Source: an uncultured Oscillospiraceae bacterium (lineage in GTDB: Bacteria > Bacillota > Clostridia > Oscillospirales > JAAYXM01). Taken from it: a DNA stretch of 12,602 bases. Below the pieces are notes generated by a model that had not been told where the DNA came from, made no database searches, and saw nothing but the letters and a program-made list of their open reading frames with translations. This document shows positions 5,874 to 12,602 of this stretch, piece by piece. The first letter of the stretch is position 1. The number at the start of each line of letters is the position of its first letter. Location of the stretch: positions 1-12,602 of the forward strand of contig CAKUEM010000047.1 in NCBI GenBank assembly GCA_934646115.1. Reading direction: 5' to 3'. The position numbers and the translations under genes are program-made.

Positions 5874-7196
5874 ATGCCTTTTGGTTTTAGGGGTGGCATC
5901 CATCCGGACGATAAGAAGTCCGCAACGGCGCGCCGCGCAATTGAAGAGCTGCCGGCGCCCGCACAGGTCGTGCTTCCGATGTCGATGCACATCGGCGCGC
6001 CCTGCAACCCGCTGGTCAGCGTGGGAGAGCGCGTGCTGCTTGGTCAGCGCATTGCGGAAAGTGCCGCGCCGGTCTCCGCGCCGATCCATGCGTCGGTTTC
6101 CGGAACGGTCGTTGCGATCGAGCCGCGCCCGCATCCGAACGGGTCGAAGGTAATGTCGATCGTGATCGAAAATGATTTTAAAGATGAGGCGGAGGAAAGC
6201 CCGGCAACGGATACCCGCTTTGCCGATCTGTCTGCCGAGGCGCTGGGCGAGCTTTGCCGCAATGCGGGCATCGTCGGCCTGGGCGGCGCGGCGTTCCCCA
6301 CGCAGATCAAGCTGAACTCGGCTGACGGGGTCGATACGCTGATCATCAACGGCGCGGAATGCGAGCCATACATCACGTCAGACAATCGCCTGATGCTGGA
6401 GCATGGCGACGAGCTGCTTGACGGCGCAACGATCGTGATGAAGGCGCTTGGATTAAAAACAGTGCATATCGCGATCGAGTCGAACAAAAAAGAAGCGGTG
6501 CTCAAGCTGCGCACGCTTGCGGCAAGCATGCCGCATGTAAAGCTCGATGTGCTGCATACCAAGTATCCGCAGGGGTCTGAAAAGCATTTGATCCGCGCGG
6601 TCACCGGGCGCGAGATCCCGCCGGGCAAGCTGCCCAGCGCGGTAGGCGCCATCAATTTAAATACGGCGACGACGGTCGCCATTGCGCGCGCCGTGCGCCA
6701 CGGTACGCCGCTGACGACCAAGGTGGTCACGGTGTCCGGCTCTGCGGTCGCGAACCCTAAAAACCTGCTCGTTCGCATCGGAACGCCGATCAGCGAGCTG
6801 CTTGCGGCGGCAGGCGGTCTGCGCGAAACGCCGTATAAAGTTCTGATGGGCGGCCCGATGATGGGCATTGCGCAATATTCGCTGGATGTTCCGGTTATTA
6901 AGGGCACAAATGCCGTGCTCGCCTTCTGCGAGAAGGAGGATCGCTTCGCGGAGGAGCAGACCTGTATCCATTGCGGCAAGTGCGTCGGCGTATGTCCGAT
7001 GAATTTAGAGCCGGTGTTCCTTCACATGTATGCAAAGAAGGGGCGGCTTGCCGACTGCGAGAAGCTGAATGTGTTAGATTGCATCGAATGCGGCTGCTGC
7101 TCTTATATCTGCCCGGCGCGCATTCATCTGGTCCAGTCGTTCCGCACCGCGAAACGGCAGATCAATGAGCAGAAAAAGAAAGGAGTGCAGGGATAA
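5874..7196 (+). CDS. rnfC: Rnf complex subunit RnfC (ferredoxin:NAD+ oxidoreductase, NADH-site subunit)
   Basis: RnfC is the peripheral flavin and iron-sulfur subunit where NAD+ is reduced in the Na+/H+-pumping ferredoxin:NAD+ oxidoreductase. The product has 440 residues, as usual for clostridial RnfC. It begins with FRGGIHP (5-11), has a barrel-sandwich-like N-terminal region (about 30-100), then the Complex-I-51-kDa-like fold with GLGGAAFPTQIKL (135-147) and NGAECEPYITSDNRLM (159-174) for nucleotide/FMN binding. Two [4Fe-4S] motifs follow: C364, C367, C370, C374 and C403, C406, C409, C413, each ending CP. I chose ATG 5874 because of GAGAGGTG upstream and the conserved N-terminus; an in-frame extension to 5736 overlaps the promoter. 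It is the first gene of the operon and abuts rnfD with no gap. Confidence 0.97.
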   Translation: MPFGFRGGIHPDDKKSATARRAIEELPAPAQVVLPMSMHIGAPCNPLVSVGERVLLGQRIAESAAPVSAPIHASVSGTVVAIEPRPHPNGSKVMSIVIENDFKDEAEESPATDTRFADLSAEALGELCRNAGIVGLGGAAFPTQIKLNSADGVDTLIINGAECEPYITSDNRLMLEHGDELLDGATIVMKALGLKTVHIAIESNKKEAVLKLRTLAASMPHVKLDVLHTKYPQGSEKHLIRAVTGREIPPGKLPSAVGAINLNTATTVAIARAVRHGTPLTTKVVTVSGSAVANPKNLLVRIGTPISELLAAAGGLRETPYKVLMGGPMMGIAQYSLDVPVIKGTNAVLAFCEKEDRFAEEQTCIHCGKCVGVCPMNLEPVFLHMYAKKGRLADCEKLNVLDCIECGCCSYICPARIHLVQSFRTAKRQINEQKKKGVQG

Positions 7197-8255
7197 ATGC
7201 AGCTTGACAGAAGACTGATCGTCTCCTCTTCCCCGCACATCAAAACGGAGGACGGAACGCGCTCGATCATGCTCGATGTGATCATTGCGCTGATGTTCCC
7301 GCTGATCATGGCGGTGTTTTTCTTCGGCTGGCGCGCGCTGACGCTGACGATGACTTCGGTTGCGGCGAGTATTGCGTTTGAGTGGCTGTATCGCCGGCTG
7401 CTGAAGAAGCCGTCTACGATTTACGACCTGTCCGCGGTCGTGACCGGTATGCTGATCGCGTTTAACCTCCCGGTCACCGCGCCGCTTTGGATCCCGGTCG
7501 TCGGCGCGTTTTTCGCGATCGTGATCGTGAAGCAGCTGTACGGCGGACTTGGCAAAAACTTTATGAACCCGGCGCTTGCCGCGCGCGCATTTTTATTCTC
7601 ATGGCCGGCGCTGATCTCGCTTTGGGTGCGCCCGCTGTCGCAGGCGGGGATGTCGCTGTTTGGCAGCGTGACCCGCGCGGATCTTCCGGTCGATGCGATT
7701 GCCTCGGCGACGCCGCTTGCAAAAATGAAAATGGGCATCCTGCCCTCCGTGGTTTCGCCCGGCATTGAAAACGACGTGGCGGTCACGCTGCGTGATACGT
7801 TTATCGGCAATATTCCGGGCTGCATCGGCGAGGTTTCTACGATCGTTCTGCTCGCCGCCGCGGTGTATCTGCTGATCCGCAAGGTCATTACGATCCATAT
7901 CCCGCTCGCCTATCTGGGCACGGTCGCGCTGCTGACCTATCTGTTCCCGCTGGGCGGCAACGACCCGCTGCAATGGATGCTCTATAGCCTGAGCACCGGC
8001 GGCTTGATGCTCGGCGCCATCTTTATGGCGACTGATTATACCACCTCTCCGGTCACAAAGACCGGCCGCGTGATCTTCGGCATCGGCTGCGGACTTTTGA
8101 CCGTGCTGATCCGATATTTCGGCTCATACAGCGAGGGTGTGTCTTATTCGATTCTAATCATGAACGCGTGCGTCTGGATCATCGACCGATACGTGCGTCC
8201 GCGCCGCTTTGGCGTGAAGCGCTTCCGGAAGGCAGGTGCTGACAATGGAAAATAA
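7197..8255 (+). CDS. rnfD: Rnf complex subunit RnfD
   Basis: This integral membrane subunit of 352 residues belongs to the NqrB/RnfD family and carries a covalently bound FMN, forming part of the electron path and probably of the ion channel. Several hydrophobic helices are evident (for example about 24-48, 76-115, 213-228, 238-252 and 293-308). Family hallmarks are GGLGKNFMNPALAARAF (116-132) and FMATDYTTSPVT (276-287). The predicted flavinylated residue is T172 in DAIASATPLAK; relatives usually have S/T and G in the two positions I see as A169 and S170. The ATG follows the rnfC stop directly, with AAGGAG upstream. Its 3' end overlaps rnfG by 11 bp, suggesting translational coupling. Confidence 0.96.
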   Translation: MQLDRRLIVSSSPHIKTEDGTRSIMLDVIIALMFPLIMAVFFFGWRALTLTMTSVAASIAFEWLYRRLLKKPSTIYDLSAVVTGMLIAFNLPVTAPLWIPVVGAFFAIVIVKQLYGGLGKNFMNPALAARAFLFSWPALISLWVRPLSQAGMSLFGSVTRADLPVDAIASATPLAKMKMGILPSVVSPGIENDVAVTLRDTFIGNIPGCIGEVSTIVLLAAAVYLLIRKVITIHIPLAYLGTVALLTYLFPLGGNDPLQWMLYSLSTGGLMLGAIFMATDYTTSPVTKTGRVIFGIGCGLLTVLIRYFGSYSEGVSYSILIMNACVWIIDRYVRPRRFGVKRFRKAGADNGK

Positions 8256-8838
8256 AAAGATATCGCGCGCGGATGTGCTTAGCATGCTGCGGCTTGCGCT
8301 GATCCTGCTCGGCATCACCGCTGTGGTCGCGCTGCTGCTCTCCGCGGTCAATGAGATCACAAAAGATCCGATCGCCCAACAGAAGGAGCAGGCGCTCTCC
8401 GCCGCGATGGCGCAGGTGCTTGAGGCGCAGGAATATGAGCCGGTCGAAGCGCTGGAGCAGTATGGGTTAGACGAGATCGTCACCGCGGTTTACGCCGCGA
8501 AGAAGGACGGCGCGCTCGTCGGCTATTGCGTAAAAACCATGCCGCGCGGCTACGGCGGCGAAATTGAGATGATCACCGGCGTGGACCTTGAGGGCAAGGT
8601 CACGAAAACGCGGATCGTCAGCATGTCGGAAACTGCGGGTCTTGGCTCGCGCACACAGGACGAGTTGTTCCTTGATCAGTATGCCGGGAAAGGCATTGAC
8701 GTTTCGGTTACGACCGGGTCAAGCCCGAAGGAGAACGAGGTGTCTGCCATCGCGGGCGCAACGGTTTCCTCCCGCGCGGTCACGACCGGTGTTGCCGCGG
8801 CGGTCTCTGCGGCACAGGCGATAAAGGGGGCTGCGTAA
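8245..8838 (+). CDS. rnfG: Rnf complex subunit RnfG
   Basis: RnfG is a single-span membrane protein whose extracytoplasmic domain carries a covalent FMN. The 197-residue product has one N-terminal helix (about 15-35) and the FMN_bind domain, with RGYGGEIEMITGVD (101-114), ETAGLGSR (129-136) and the flavinylation segment IAGATVSSRAVT (169-180), where T173 is the predicted FMN attachment site. The usual motif is Dxx(S/T)GAT; here S167 and A170 replace the Asp and the Ser/Thr. I chose ATG 8245 because an AGGTG site lies about 6 nt upstream; a GTG three codons earlier is possible. No apbE flavin transferase gene lies in the window, so it must be elsewhere. The stop is directly followed by the rnfE ATG. 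Confidence 0.95.
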   Translation: MENKKISRADVLSMLRLALILLGITAVVALLLSAVNEITKDPIAQQKEQALSAAMAQVLEAQEYEPVEALEQYGLDEIVTAVYAAKKDGALVGYCVKTMPRGYGGEIEMITGVDLEGKVTKTRIVSMSETAGLGSRTQDELFLDQYAGKGIDVSVTTGSSPKENEVSAIAGATVSSRAVTTGVAAAVSAAQAIKGAA

Positions 8839-9438
8839 ATGAAAAAACTGCTGCATTATTTAAAAACAGGGATCATTGACCAGAACCCGTCGTTCGTGCT
8901 GCTGCTGGGCAACTGCCCGCTGCTTGCTACGTCCACCTCGGTGGAGAACGGCTTCGGCATGGGCATTGCGGCAACGGTCGTTCTGATTTGTTCCAACGTC
9001 GTGATTTCACTGCTTAGAAAAATTATCCCGAACGAGATCCGCATCGCATCGTATATTGTCGTGATCGCGGGCTTTGTGTCGATCGTAAACATGCTGCTCG
9101 AGGCGTTTTTGCCAGCGCTGCACGCGTCGCTCGGTATTTTCATTCCGCTGATCGTGGTAAACTGCATCATTCTTGCCCGCGCGGAGGCGTTTGCATCGAA
9201 AAACGGCGTTCTGGATTCCGCGCTTGACGGGCTGGGCATCGGGCTGGGCTTTACCGTCGCGCTGCTCATTCTCGCAACGATCCGCGAGATCCTCGGCAAC
9301 GGAACGTTCCTCGGATACCCGGTGTTTGGCGCGAATTTCCCGGCGGCAACGATCATGATCCTGCCGGCGGGCGGCTTCTTAACGCTTGGCGTTGTGATCG
9401 CCGCGATCAACCATATCCGCGCGAAGAAAGGGGTGTAG
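8839..9438 (+). CDS. rnfE: Rnf complex subunit RnfE
   Basis: RnfE is a six-helix membrane subunit homologous to RnfA and to NqrD. The product has 199 residues, the normal length. GNCPLLATS (24-32) and VVNCIILARAEAFAS (106-120) carry C26 and C109, the two cysteines that in known Rnf/Nqr structures help ligate an intramembrane [2Fe-2S] cluster shared with the partner subunit. FGMGIAATVVLICSN (39-53) and FIPLIVVN are also family hallmarks. The ATG directly follows the rnfG stop and has a GGGGG-type ribosome site inside the rnfG end. The gene ends 3 bp before rnfA. Confidence 0.96.
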   Translation: MKKLLHYLKTGIIDQNPSFVLLLGNCPLLATSTSVENGFGMGIAATVVLICSNVVISLLRKIIPNEIRIASYIVVIAGFVSIVNMLLEAFLPALHASLGIFIPLIVVNCIILARAEAFASKNGVLDSALDGLGIGLGFTVALLILATIREILGNGTFLGYPVFGANFPAATIMILPAGGFLTLGVVIAAINHIRAKKGV

Positions 9439-9441
9439 GCG

Positions 9442-10029
9442 ATGTCGATGACGCAGATTTTTTCCCTCGCGATCTCCGCGATTTTAATCGAGAACTTCGT
9501 GCTGGTCAAGTTCCTCGGCATTTGCCCGTTCCTCGGCGTGTCGAAAAAGAGCGATACTGCGGTCGGCATGGGGCTTGCGGTCGTGTTCGTTATGACCGTG
9601 GCGTCCGCCGTGACGTATGCGGTCGATCATTTTCTGCTGCGTCCGCTCCAGATGGAGTATATGCAGACCGTGGCGTTTATTCTGGTCATTGCGGCGCTCG
9701 TGCAGTTTGTGGAAATGGTGCTGCAAAAGATGCTGCCGTCGCTGCATAAGGCGCTCGGTATCTATCTCCCGCTGATCACAACGAACTGCGCTGTGCTTGG
9801 CGTTGCGCTGCTCAACGCGCAAAATGATTATAATTTTATCGGCTCGGTCATTTATGGTTTTGCGGCGGGCGCGGGCTTTTTGCTCGCGATCGGGCTGTTT
9901 GCCACCATTCGTGAGCGGCTTGAGTTTGCAGAATATCCCAAGTGCTTTGAAGGCTTCCCGATCGCGCTGGTCACGGCGGCGCTGCTGTCGCTTGCGTTTA
10001 TGGGCTTCCAGGGCATGAAAATTTTCTGA
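9442..10029 (+). CDS. rnfA: Rnf complex subunit RnfA
   Basis: RnfA is the paralogue and membrane partner of RnfE (NqrE-like), with inverted topology, completing the intramembrane [2Fe-2S] site. The product has 195 residues and about six hydrophobic helices. Diagnostic segments are ENFVLVKFLGICPFLGVSKK (17-36) with C28, VQFVEMVLQKMLPSLHKALG, and YLPLITTNCAVLGVALLN (108-125) with C116. AAAGGGG lies 8 nt before ATG 9442; a second ATG at 9448 is spaced too far. A 22-bp gap separates it from rnfB. Confidence 0.96.
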   Translation: MSMTQIFSLAISAILIENFVLVKFLGICPFLGVSKKSDTAVGMGLAVVFVMTVASAVTYAVDHFLLRPLQMEYMQTVAFILVIAALVQFVEMVLQKMLPSLHKALGIYLPLITTNCAVLGVALLNAQNDYNFIGSVIYGFAAGAGFLLAIGLFATIRERLEFAEYPKCFEGFPIALVTAALLSLAFMGFQGMKIF

Positions 10030-10051
10030 TCCACAAGGACGGAGGTTTCGT

Positions 10052-10882
10052 ATGAACTTTTTAAATATCCTGTTTGCGATCCTGGCGCTCGGTGCGCTCG
10101 GGCTTCTGTTCGGTGGGTTGCTTGCGTTTGCAAGCCGCGTGTTTGCCGTGGAGAAGGATGTCCGCGCTGACCAGATTTTAGAAGTACTGCCCGGCGCAAA
10201 TTGCGGCGGCTGCGGCTATGCCGGCTGCGCGAATTTCGCCGAAGCGCTGGTAGAAGGCAGCGTGACGCCGGACGGTTGCCCGGTCAGCAAAGAAGAGGGC
10301 AAGGCGCAGATCGCAAAAATTTTGGGCATTGAGCTGAAGAAAAACGAACGCCTGCAGGCGCTGGTGCGCTGCAATGGCGGCGTGCGCAGCAAGAATAAAT
10401 ATGATTATGTCGGACTTTCCGATTGTAATGCGGCAAATCAGCTCGCGGGCGGTCCGCTCGAATGTAAATACGGCTGCCTCGGCTTCGGCAGCTGCGCAAA
10501 GGTGTGCATGTTTGATGCGCTGCATGTGGTGGATGGCGTCGCCGTGGTAGACGGCGAGAAATGCACCGGGTGTCTGCGCTGCGTGGACGCATGTCCGCGC
10601 AACATCATTATCCCCGTGCCGTATACGGCGGATGTGAATGTCGTTTGCTCAAATCATGATAAGGGCGCTGCGCTGCGCGGCATTTGCGAGATCGGCTGCA
10701 TCGGCTGCAATATCTGCGTGAAAACGTGTCGGTATGACGCGATCCATGTGGATGAAAATCTGGCACATATCGATTATAAAAAATGTACCGGATGCGGCGA
10801 ATGTGCGGAAAAATGCCCGCGCAAACTGATTGTGAACTCCAAGCTGATGGAAAAACCGGCGTTCCAGGTACTGGGCGAGTAA
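10052..10882 (+). CDS. rnfB: Rnf complex subunit RnfB (ferredoxin-oxidising iron-sulfur subunit)
   Basis: RnfB takes electrons from reduced ferredoxin on the cytoplasmic side. The 276-residue product has one N-terminal helix (about 5-27), then the Fe-S domain with C51, C54, C59 and C76 (NCGGCGYAGCANFAEAL). A polyferredoxin region follows: the long-spaced C138, C142, C148, C152 set (CKYGCLGFGSC), C171, C174, C177, C181, then C212-C226 (CEIGCIGCNICVKTC) and C245, C248, C251, C255. This suggests at least four, probably five, [4Fe-4S] clusters, normal for the long clostridial RnfB and more than in the short proteobacterial form. GGAGG lies 7 nt before the ATG. It is the last gene of the operon, followed by a strong terminator. 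Confidence 0.97.
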   Translation: MNFLNILFAILALGALGLLFGGLLAFASRVFAVEKDVRADQILEVLPGANCGGCGYAGCANFAEALVEGSVTPDGCPVSKEEGKAQIAKILGIELKKNERLQALVRCNGGVRSKNKYDYVGLSDCNAANQLAGGPLECKYGCLGFGSCAKVCMFDALHVVDGVAVVDGEKCTGCLRCVDACPRNIIIPVPYTADVNVVCSNHDKGAALRGICEIGCIGCNICVKTCRYDAIHVDENLAHIDYKKCTGCGECAEKCPRKLIVNSKLMEKPAFQVLGE

Positions 10883-10893
10883 AAACACGAAAT

Positions 10894-10927
10894 AAAATGC
10901 AGAGGGCATGCGCTCTCTGCATTTTTT
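10894..10927 (+). terminator. Terminator of the rnf operon
   Basis: AAAATGCAGAG (10894-10904) pairs with 10915-10925; with one G-T wobble the stem extends to 14 bp around an ATGC loop. A T6 run (10922-10927) follows, 11 bp after the rnfB stop. This is a textbook rho-independent terminator. Confidence 0.93.
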
Positions 10928-10950
10928 GCGGCACTTTTTTAGAAAACAGG

Positions 10951-10978
10951 TTGCCGTTTTTAAAATCTATGGTATAAT
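10951..10978 (+). promoter_or_regulatory. Predicted promoter of the DUF4015-type gene and its leader
   Basis: TTGCCG (10951-10956), a 16-nt spacer and an extended consensus -10 (TGG then TATAAT, 10973-10978) lie just after the rnf terminator. Transcription would start near 10985, about 218 nt ahead of the next start codon. Confidence 0.78.
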
Positions 10979-10984
10979 AACTGC

Positions 10985-11202
10985 AAGAGCAGGTATCATA
11001 CTGATTTAAGCGCATCGCCTTACCGCGCTGCGGCAACCGGCGAGAATGCGCAATGGCAGCACGTCCTTGCGGCATACTGACCCCTGCATAGCAGGCAAAA
11101 AGCCGCAAAACGCCGCCGCGTTCACGGACGGGCGGTTTAAAATAAAAAGAAATCGAGTATGATTCCTTTATTCAAGTAATAATTAAGAGAGGTTGTGCCG
11201 GA
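10985..11202 (+). other. Long structured leader, possible regulatory RNA
   Basis: No coding frame is supported in these 218 nt. The strongest element is a bulged hairpin: GCGCA (11010-11014) with TGCGC (11047-11051), and TCGCC (11015-11019) with GGCGA (11039-11043), a GAA bulge between them, capped by CCGC/GCGG (11023-11033). A short hairpin CCTGC, ATA, GCAGG follows at 11083-11095, and CCGCC/GGCGG arms lie further on at about 11113-11135, followed by TTTAAAATAAAAAG. The ribosome site GAGAGG is at about 11187-11192. It matches no riboswitch, T-box, 6S or SRP RNA signature that I can recall. It may be a cis-regulatory leader, an independent small RNA or plain untranslated sequence. Confidence 0.4.
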
Positions 11203-12408
11203 ATGAAACGGGGATACCGAAGATATCGTGGCAGTCGGCGCGTTGGTTGCCTGATTCCTACCCTTGTGATTTTGTGCATCCTCGCAGCGGGCGTTCTTAT
11301 CTATTTAAATAAAAACCTGGCGATCGGGACGGATGGCATGGTCCTAAAGCTGCCGTTTAGCGAAAAAACAGTCACGTTCGGTGAGAAAAAGAAAGAGGAT
11401 GTGCCGATCATCATTGAGGATGAAACGAAGAAGGGAACCACGCCCGAGCAAACGCCGGAGCAGCCCAAGCCCATCACCTATGAGCAGCGGCAGGAGCGCT
11501 CGGTCTTTTTGCCAAAGGCGACCGTGCTGGACGCGGCGGCGCTCGACGCGGCGCTGAAAACGCTTCAAAACACCGCGGTCAATACCGTGGTGTTAGAGGT
11601 CAAGGCGGAGGACGGCACGCTTGCGCTCGCAACGACTTATGAGAGCGCGGCGGATATCGGCGTGAATGCCGAATCGAGCGCGGCGCTTGCGGCGGCGGTG
11701 AAAAAAGTGAGCGATGCGGGCTTTGCTCCGGTGGCGCAGATCTCCTGCTTCCGCGACAACAAGATGTCGCGCGAGCATCAGCAGCTCGCCTGCCGCACGA
11801 AAAAGCGTGTGATCTGGCTGGATTATGACCGGATCACTTGGCTGAACCCCTATGTACAGGAGGCGCGGGATTATCTTAAAACCGTGATCGACGATGCGTA
11901 TTCCGCGGGCTTTCGCGAGGTGCTGTTGACGAATTTATCCTTCCCGGTGAACGGGAAAACATCGATTTTATATTATTCTCAGGCAGAGGAGCAGACCAAG
12001 CAGGCGGCAATGCAGGCGTTTTATGCAGAGCTTGCCGCGCTTGCAGAGCAAAAGGGCGATCTTCATATCGCCGCGAAGTATGACCATTATTCGACCGCGC
12101 GCGAGCAGATCCCGGGCGGGCAGGCGCTCTCTGATCTGGCTGCGAATTTCTATCGCATCGTTGTGCCGGTGCTGGATGAACATGGCGCGGTTGACTCCGC
12201 GGCGTTAGAGTCTGCTGCGGCGGGCATCCCCGCGGATGCGCTTGGCACGCGCCTTGTGCCGCTTTTGAATCTGGATGCGTTGCCGGAGGCGGCGGATATC
12301 CCTGCGGTTCTTGCTGCGGCACAGCAGAAAAACACTGGTTGCGCGCTGTTCAGCGCGAGCGGCGCATATCCTGCGGCGGCGCTCCCTGCGGCGCAGTCCG
12401 AGGCTTAA
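11203..12408 (+). CDS. Membrane-anchored putative glycoside hydrolase-like protein (DUF4015 / PF13200 type)
   Basis: The 401-residue product has a basic N-terminus (KRGYRRYRGSRR), one membrane segment (about 15-35) with no clear cleavage site, a charged and Pro/Thr/Glu-rich linker (about 55-95), and then a TIM-barrel-like domain. Matches to the DUF4015 pattern are VNTVVLEVKAEDGTL (126-140), GFAPVAQISCFRDN (173-186), WLNPYVQEARDYL (213-225) and GFREVLLTNLSFP (236-248). It is probably held on the outer face of the membrane and may act on cell-wall or capsular polysaccharide, but no substrate is known. In the last motif relatives usually have FDYxRFP; here the acidic residue is replaced by T243, so catalysis is uncertain. 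The start follows GAGAGG by 10 nt. It has its own promoter, long leader and terminator. Confidence 0.78.
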   Translation: MKRGYRRYRGSRRVGCLIPTLVILCILAAGVLIYLNKNLAIGTDGMVLKLPFSEKTVTFGEKKKEDVPIIIEDETKKGTTPEQTPEQPKPITYEQRQERSVFLPKATVLDAAALDAALKTLQNTAVNTVVLEVKAEDGTLALATTYESAADIGVNAESSAALAAAVKKVSDAGFAPVAQISCFRDNKMSREHQQLACRTKKRVIWLDYDRITWLNPYVQEARDYLKTVIDDAYSAGFREVLLTNLSFPVNGKTSILYYSQAEEQTKQAAMQAFYAELAALAEQKGDLHIAAKYDHYSTAREQIPGGQALSDLAANFYRIVVPVLDEHGAVDSAALESAAAGIPADALGTRLVPLLNLDALPEAADIPAVLAAAQQKNTGCALFSASGAYPAAALPAAQSEA

Positions 12409-12412
12409 TACG

Positions 12413-12446
12413 AAAGCTCCGCCATCGATTTGATGGCGGAGCTTTT
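12413..12446 (+). terminator. Terminator of the DUF4015-type gene
   Basis: A perfect 14-bp stem (12413-12426 with 12432-12445, loop GATTT) ends in TTTT and begins 4 bp after the stop codon. Confidence 0.92.
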
Positions 12447-12522
12447 ATGCGAGATGCCGCGTCGGATTCTACATATTATATATATGATGACGGTCAAGAA
12501 ATTTAACGATGCGTGATATCAA

Positions 12523-12602
12523 GTGGTGCGCCGCAACACGGAGCAGCAGCTTGACGCGCTGATCGAGCCGGTTCGTGCGCGCGTTCAGCAGCTGGAATCG
12601 CA
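12523..12602 (+). CDS. Possible start of another gene (3' partial, weak)
   Basis: From GTG 12523 (or GTG 12526) the frame stays open to the window edge, reading VVRRNTEQQLDALIEPVRAR and onward, with GC-rich third positions as in the real genes here. There is no Shine-Dalgarno site. An in-frame TGA at 12514-12516 separates it from an ATG at 12484 that begins MMTVKKFNDA. The minus strand of the same bases is also open (stop complement at 12470-12472), so strand is not certain. I do not recognise the product from 26 residues. Confidence 0.25.
   Translation, partial: MVRRNTEQQLDALIEPVRARVQQLES

Noticed and set aside
6044..6979. 311-codon open frame on the minus strand inside rnfC
   Set aside because: A Ser/Thr-rich shadow frame of the rnfC coding sequence with no start signals.
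10985..11150. 6S RNA, SRP RNA, tmRNA or cobalamin riboswitch in the long leader
   Set aside because: Size is suggestive of 6S, but I could not find the conserved motifs of any of these; left as an unassigned structured leader.
11876..12322. 148-codon minus-strand frame in the DUF4015-type gene
   Set aside because: A Pro/Arg/Gln-rich shadow of a GC-rich coding sequence; the plus-strand product has family motifs, a membrane segment and a terminator.

Overview
The window looks like part of a chromosome of an anaerobic Clostridia-type Firmicute, probably a gut or other host-associated one. The reasons are a clostridial-order rnfCDGEAB operon, a three-repeat SLH surface protein, strong Shine-Dalgarno sites, sigmaA-type promoters and GC-rich third codon positions. 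Nothing here fixes the genus. I see no rRNA, tRNA, CRISPR array, transposase or phage gene.

Layout. Positions 1-1538 (+) hold the C-terminal part of a secreted surface protein: chitobiase/hexosaminidase-C-like tandem modules followed by three SLH cell-wall anchors, closed by a hairpin terminator. A gene-free stretch (1601-2018) with a 19-bp perfect hairpin follows. On the minus strand come nagB (2019-2750, glucosamine-6-phosphate deaminase, TTG start), yfbR (3309-3884, HD-domain 5'-deoxynucleotidase) and metY (4205-5467, O-acetylhomoserine sulfhydrylase). Each of these three has its own promoter and a terminator or candidate terminator, so they are separate transcription units and not an operon. 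A divergent promoter region (about 5520-5770) separates metY from the Rnf operon.

The Rnf operon (5874-10882, +) encodes all six subunits in the order C-D-G-E-A-B, tightly packed, with one promoter upstream and one strong terminator downstream. The products form the membrane ferredoxin:NAD+ oxidoreductase that couples electron transfer to Na+ or H+ pumping. RnfB and RnfC carry the [4Fe-4S] clusters, RnfD and RnfG the covalent-flavin threonines, and RnfA and RnfE the paired membrane cysteines.

Downstream, a separate promoter (10951-10978) drives an unusually long leader of about 218 nt with strong secondary structure, then a membrane-anchored DUF4015-type putative glycoside hydrolase (11203-12408) with its own terminator. 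The last 80 bases may open another gene, but this is weak.

Most of the window is ordinary housekeeping and energy metabolism. The items most worth a second look are the structured leader at 10985-11202, the divergent active-site region of the DUF4015 protein, atypical flavinylation motifs in RnfD and RnfG, the recently duplicated module in the SLH protein, and a near-identical 16-nt promoter block shared by nagB and yfbR.
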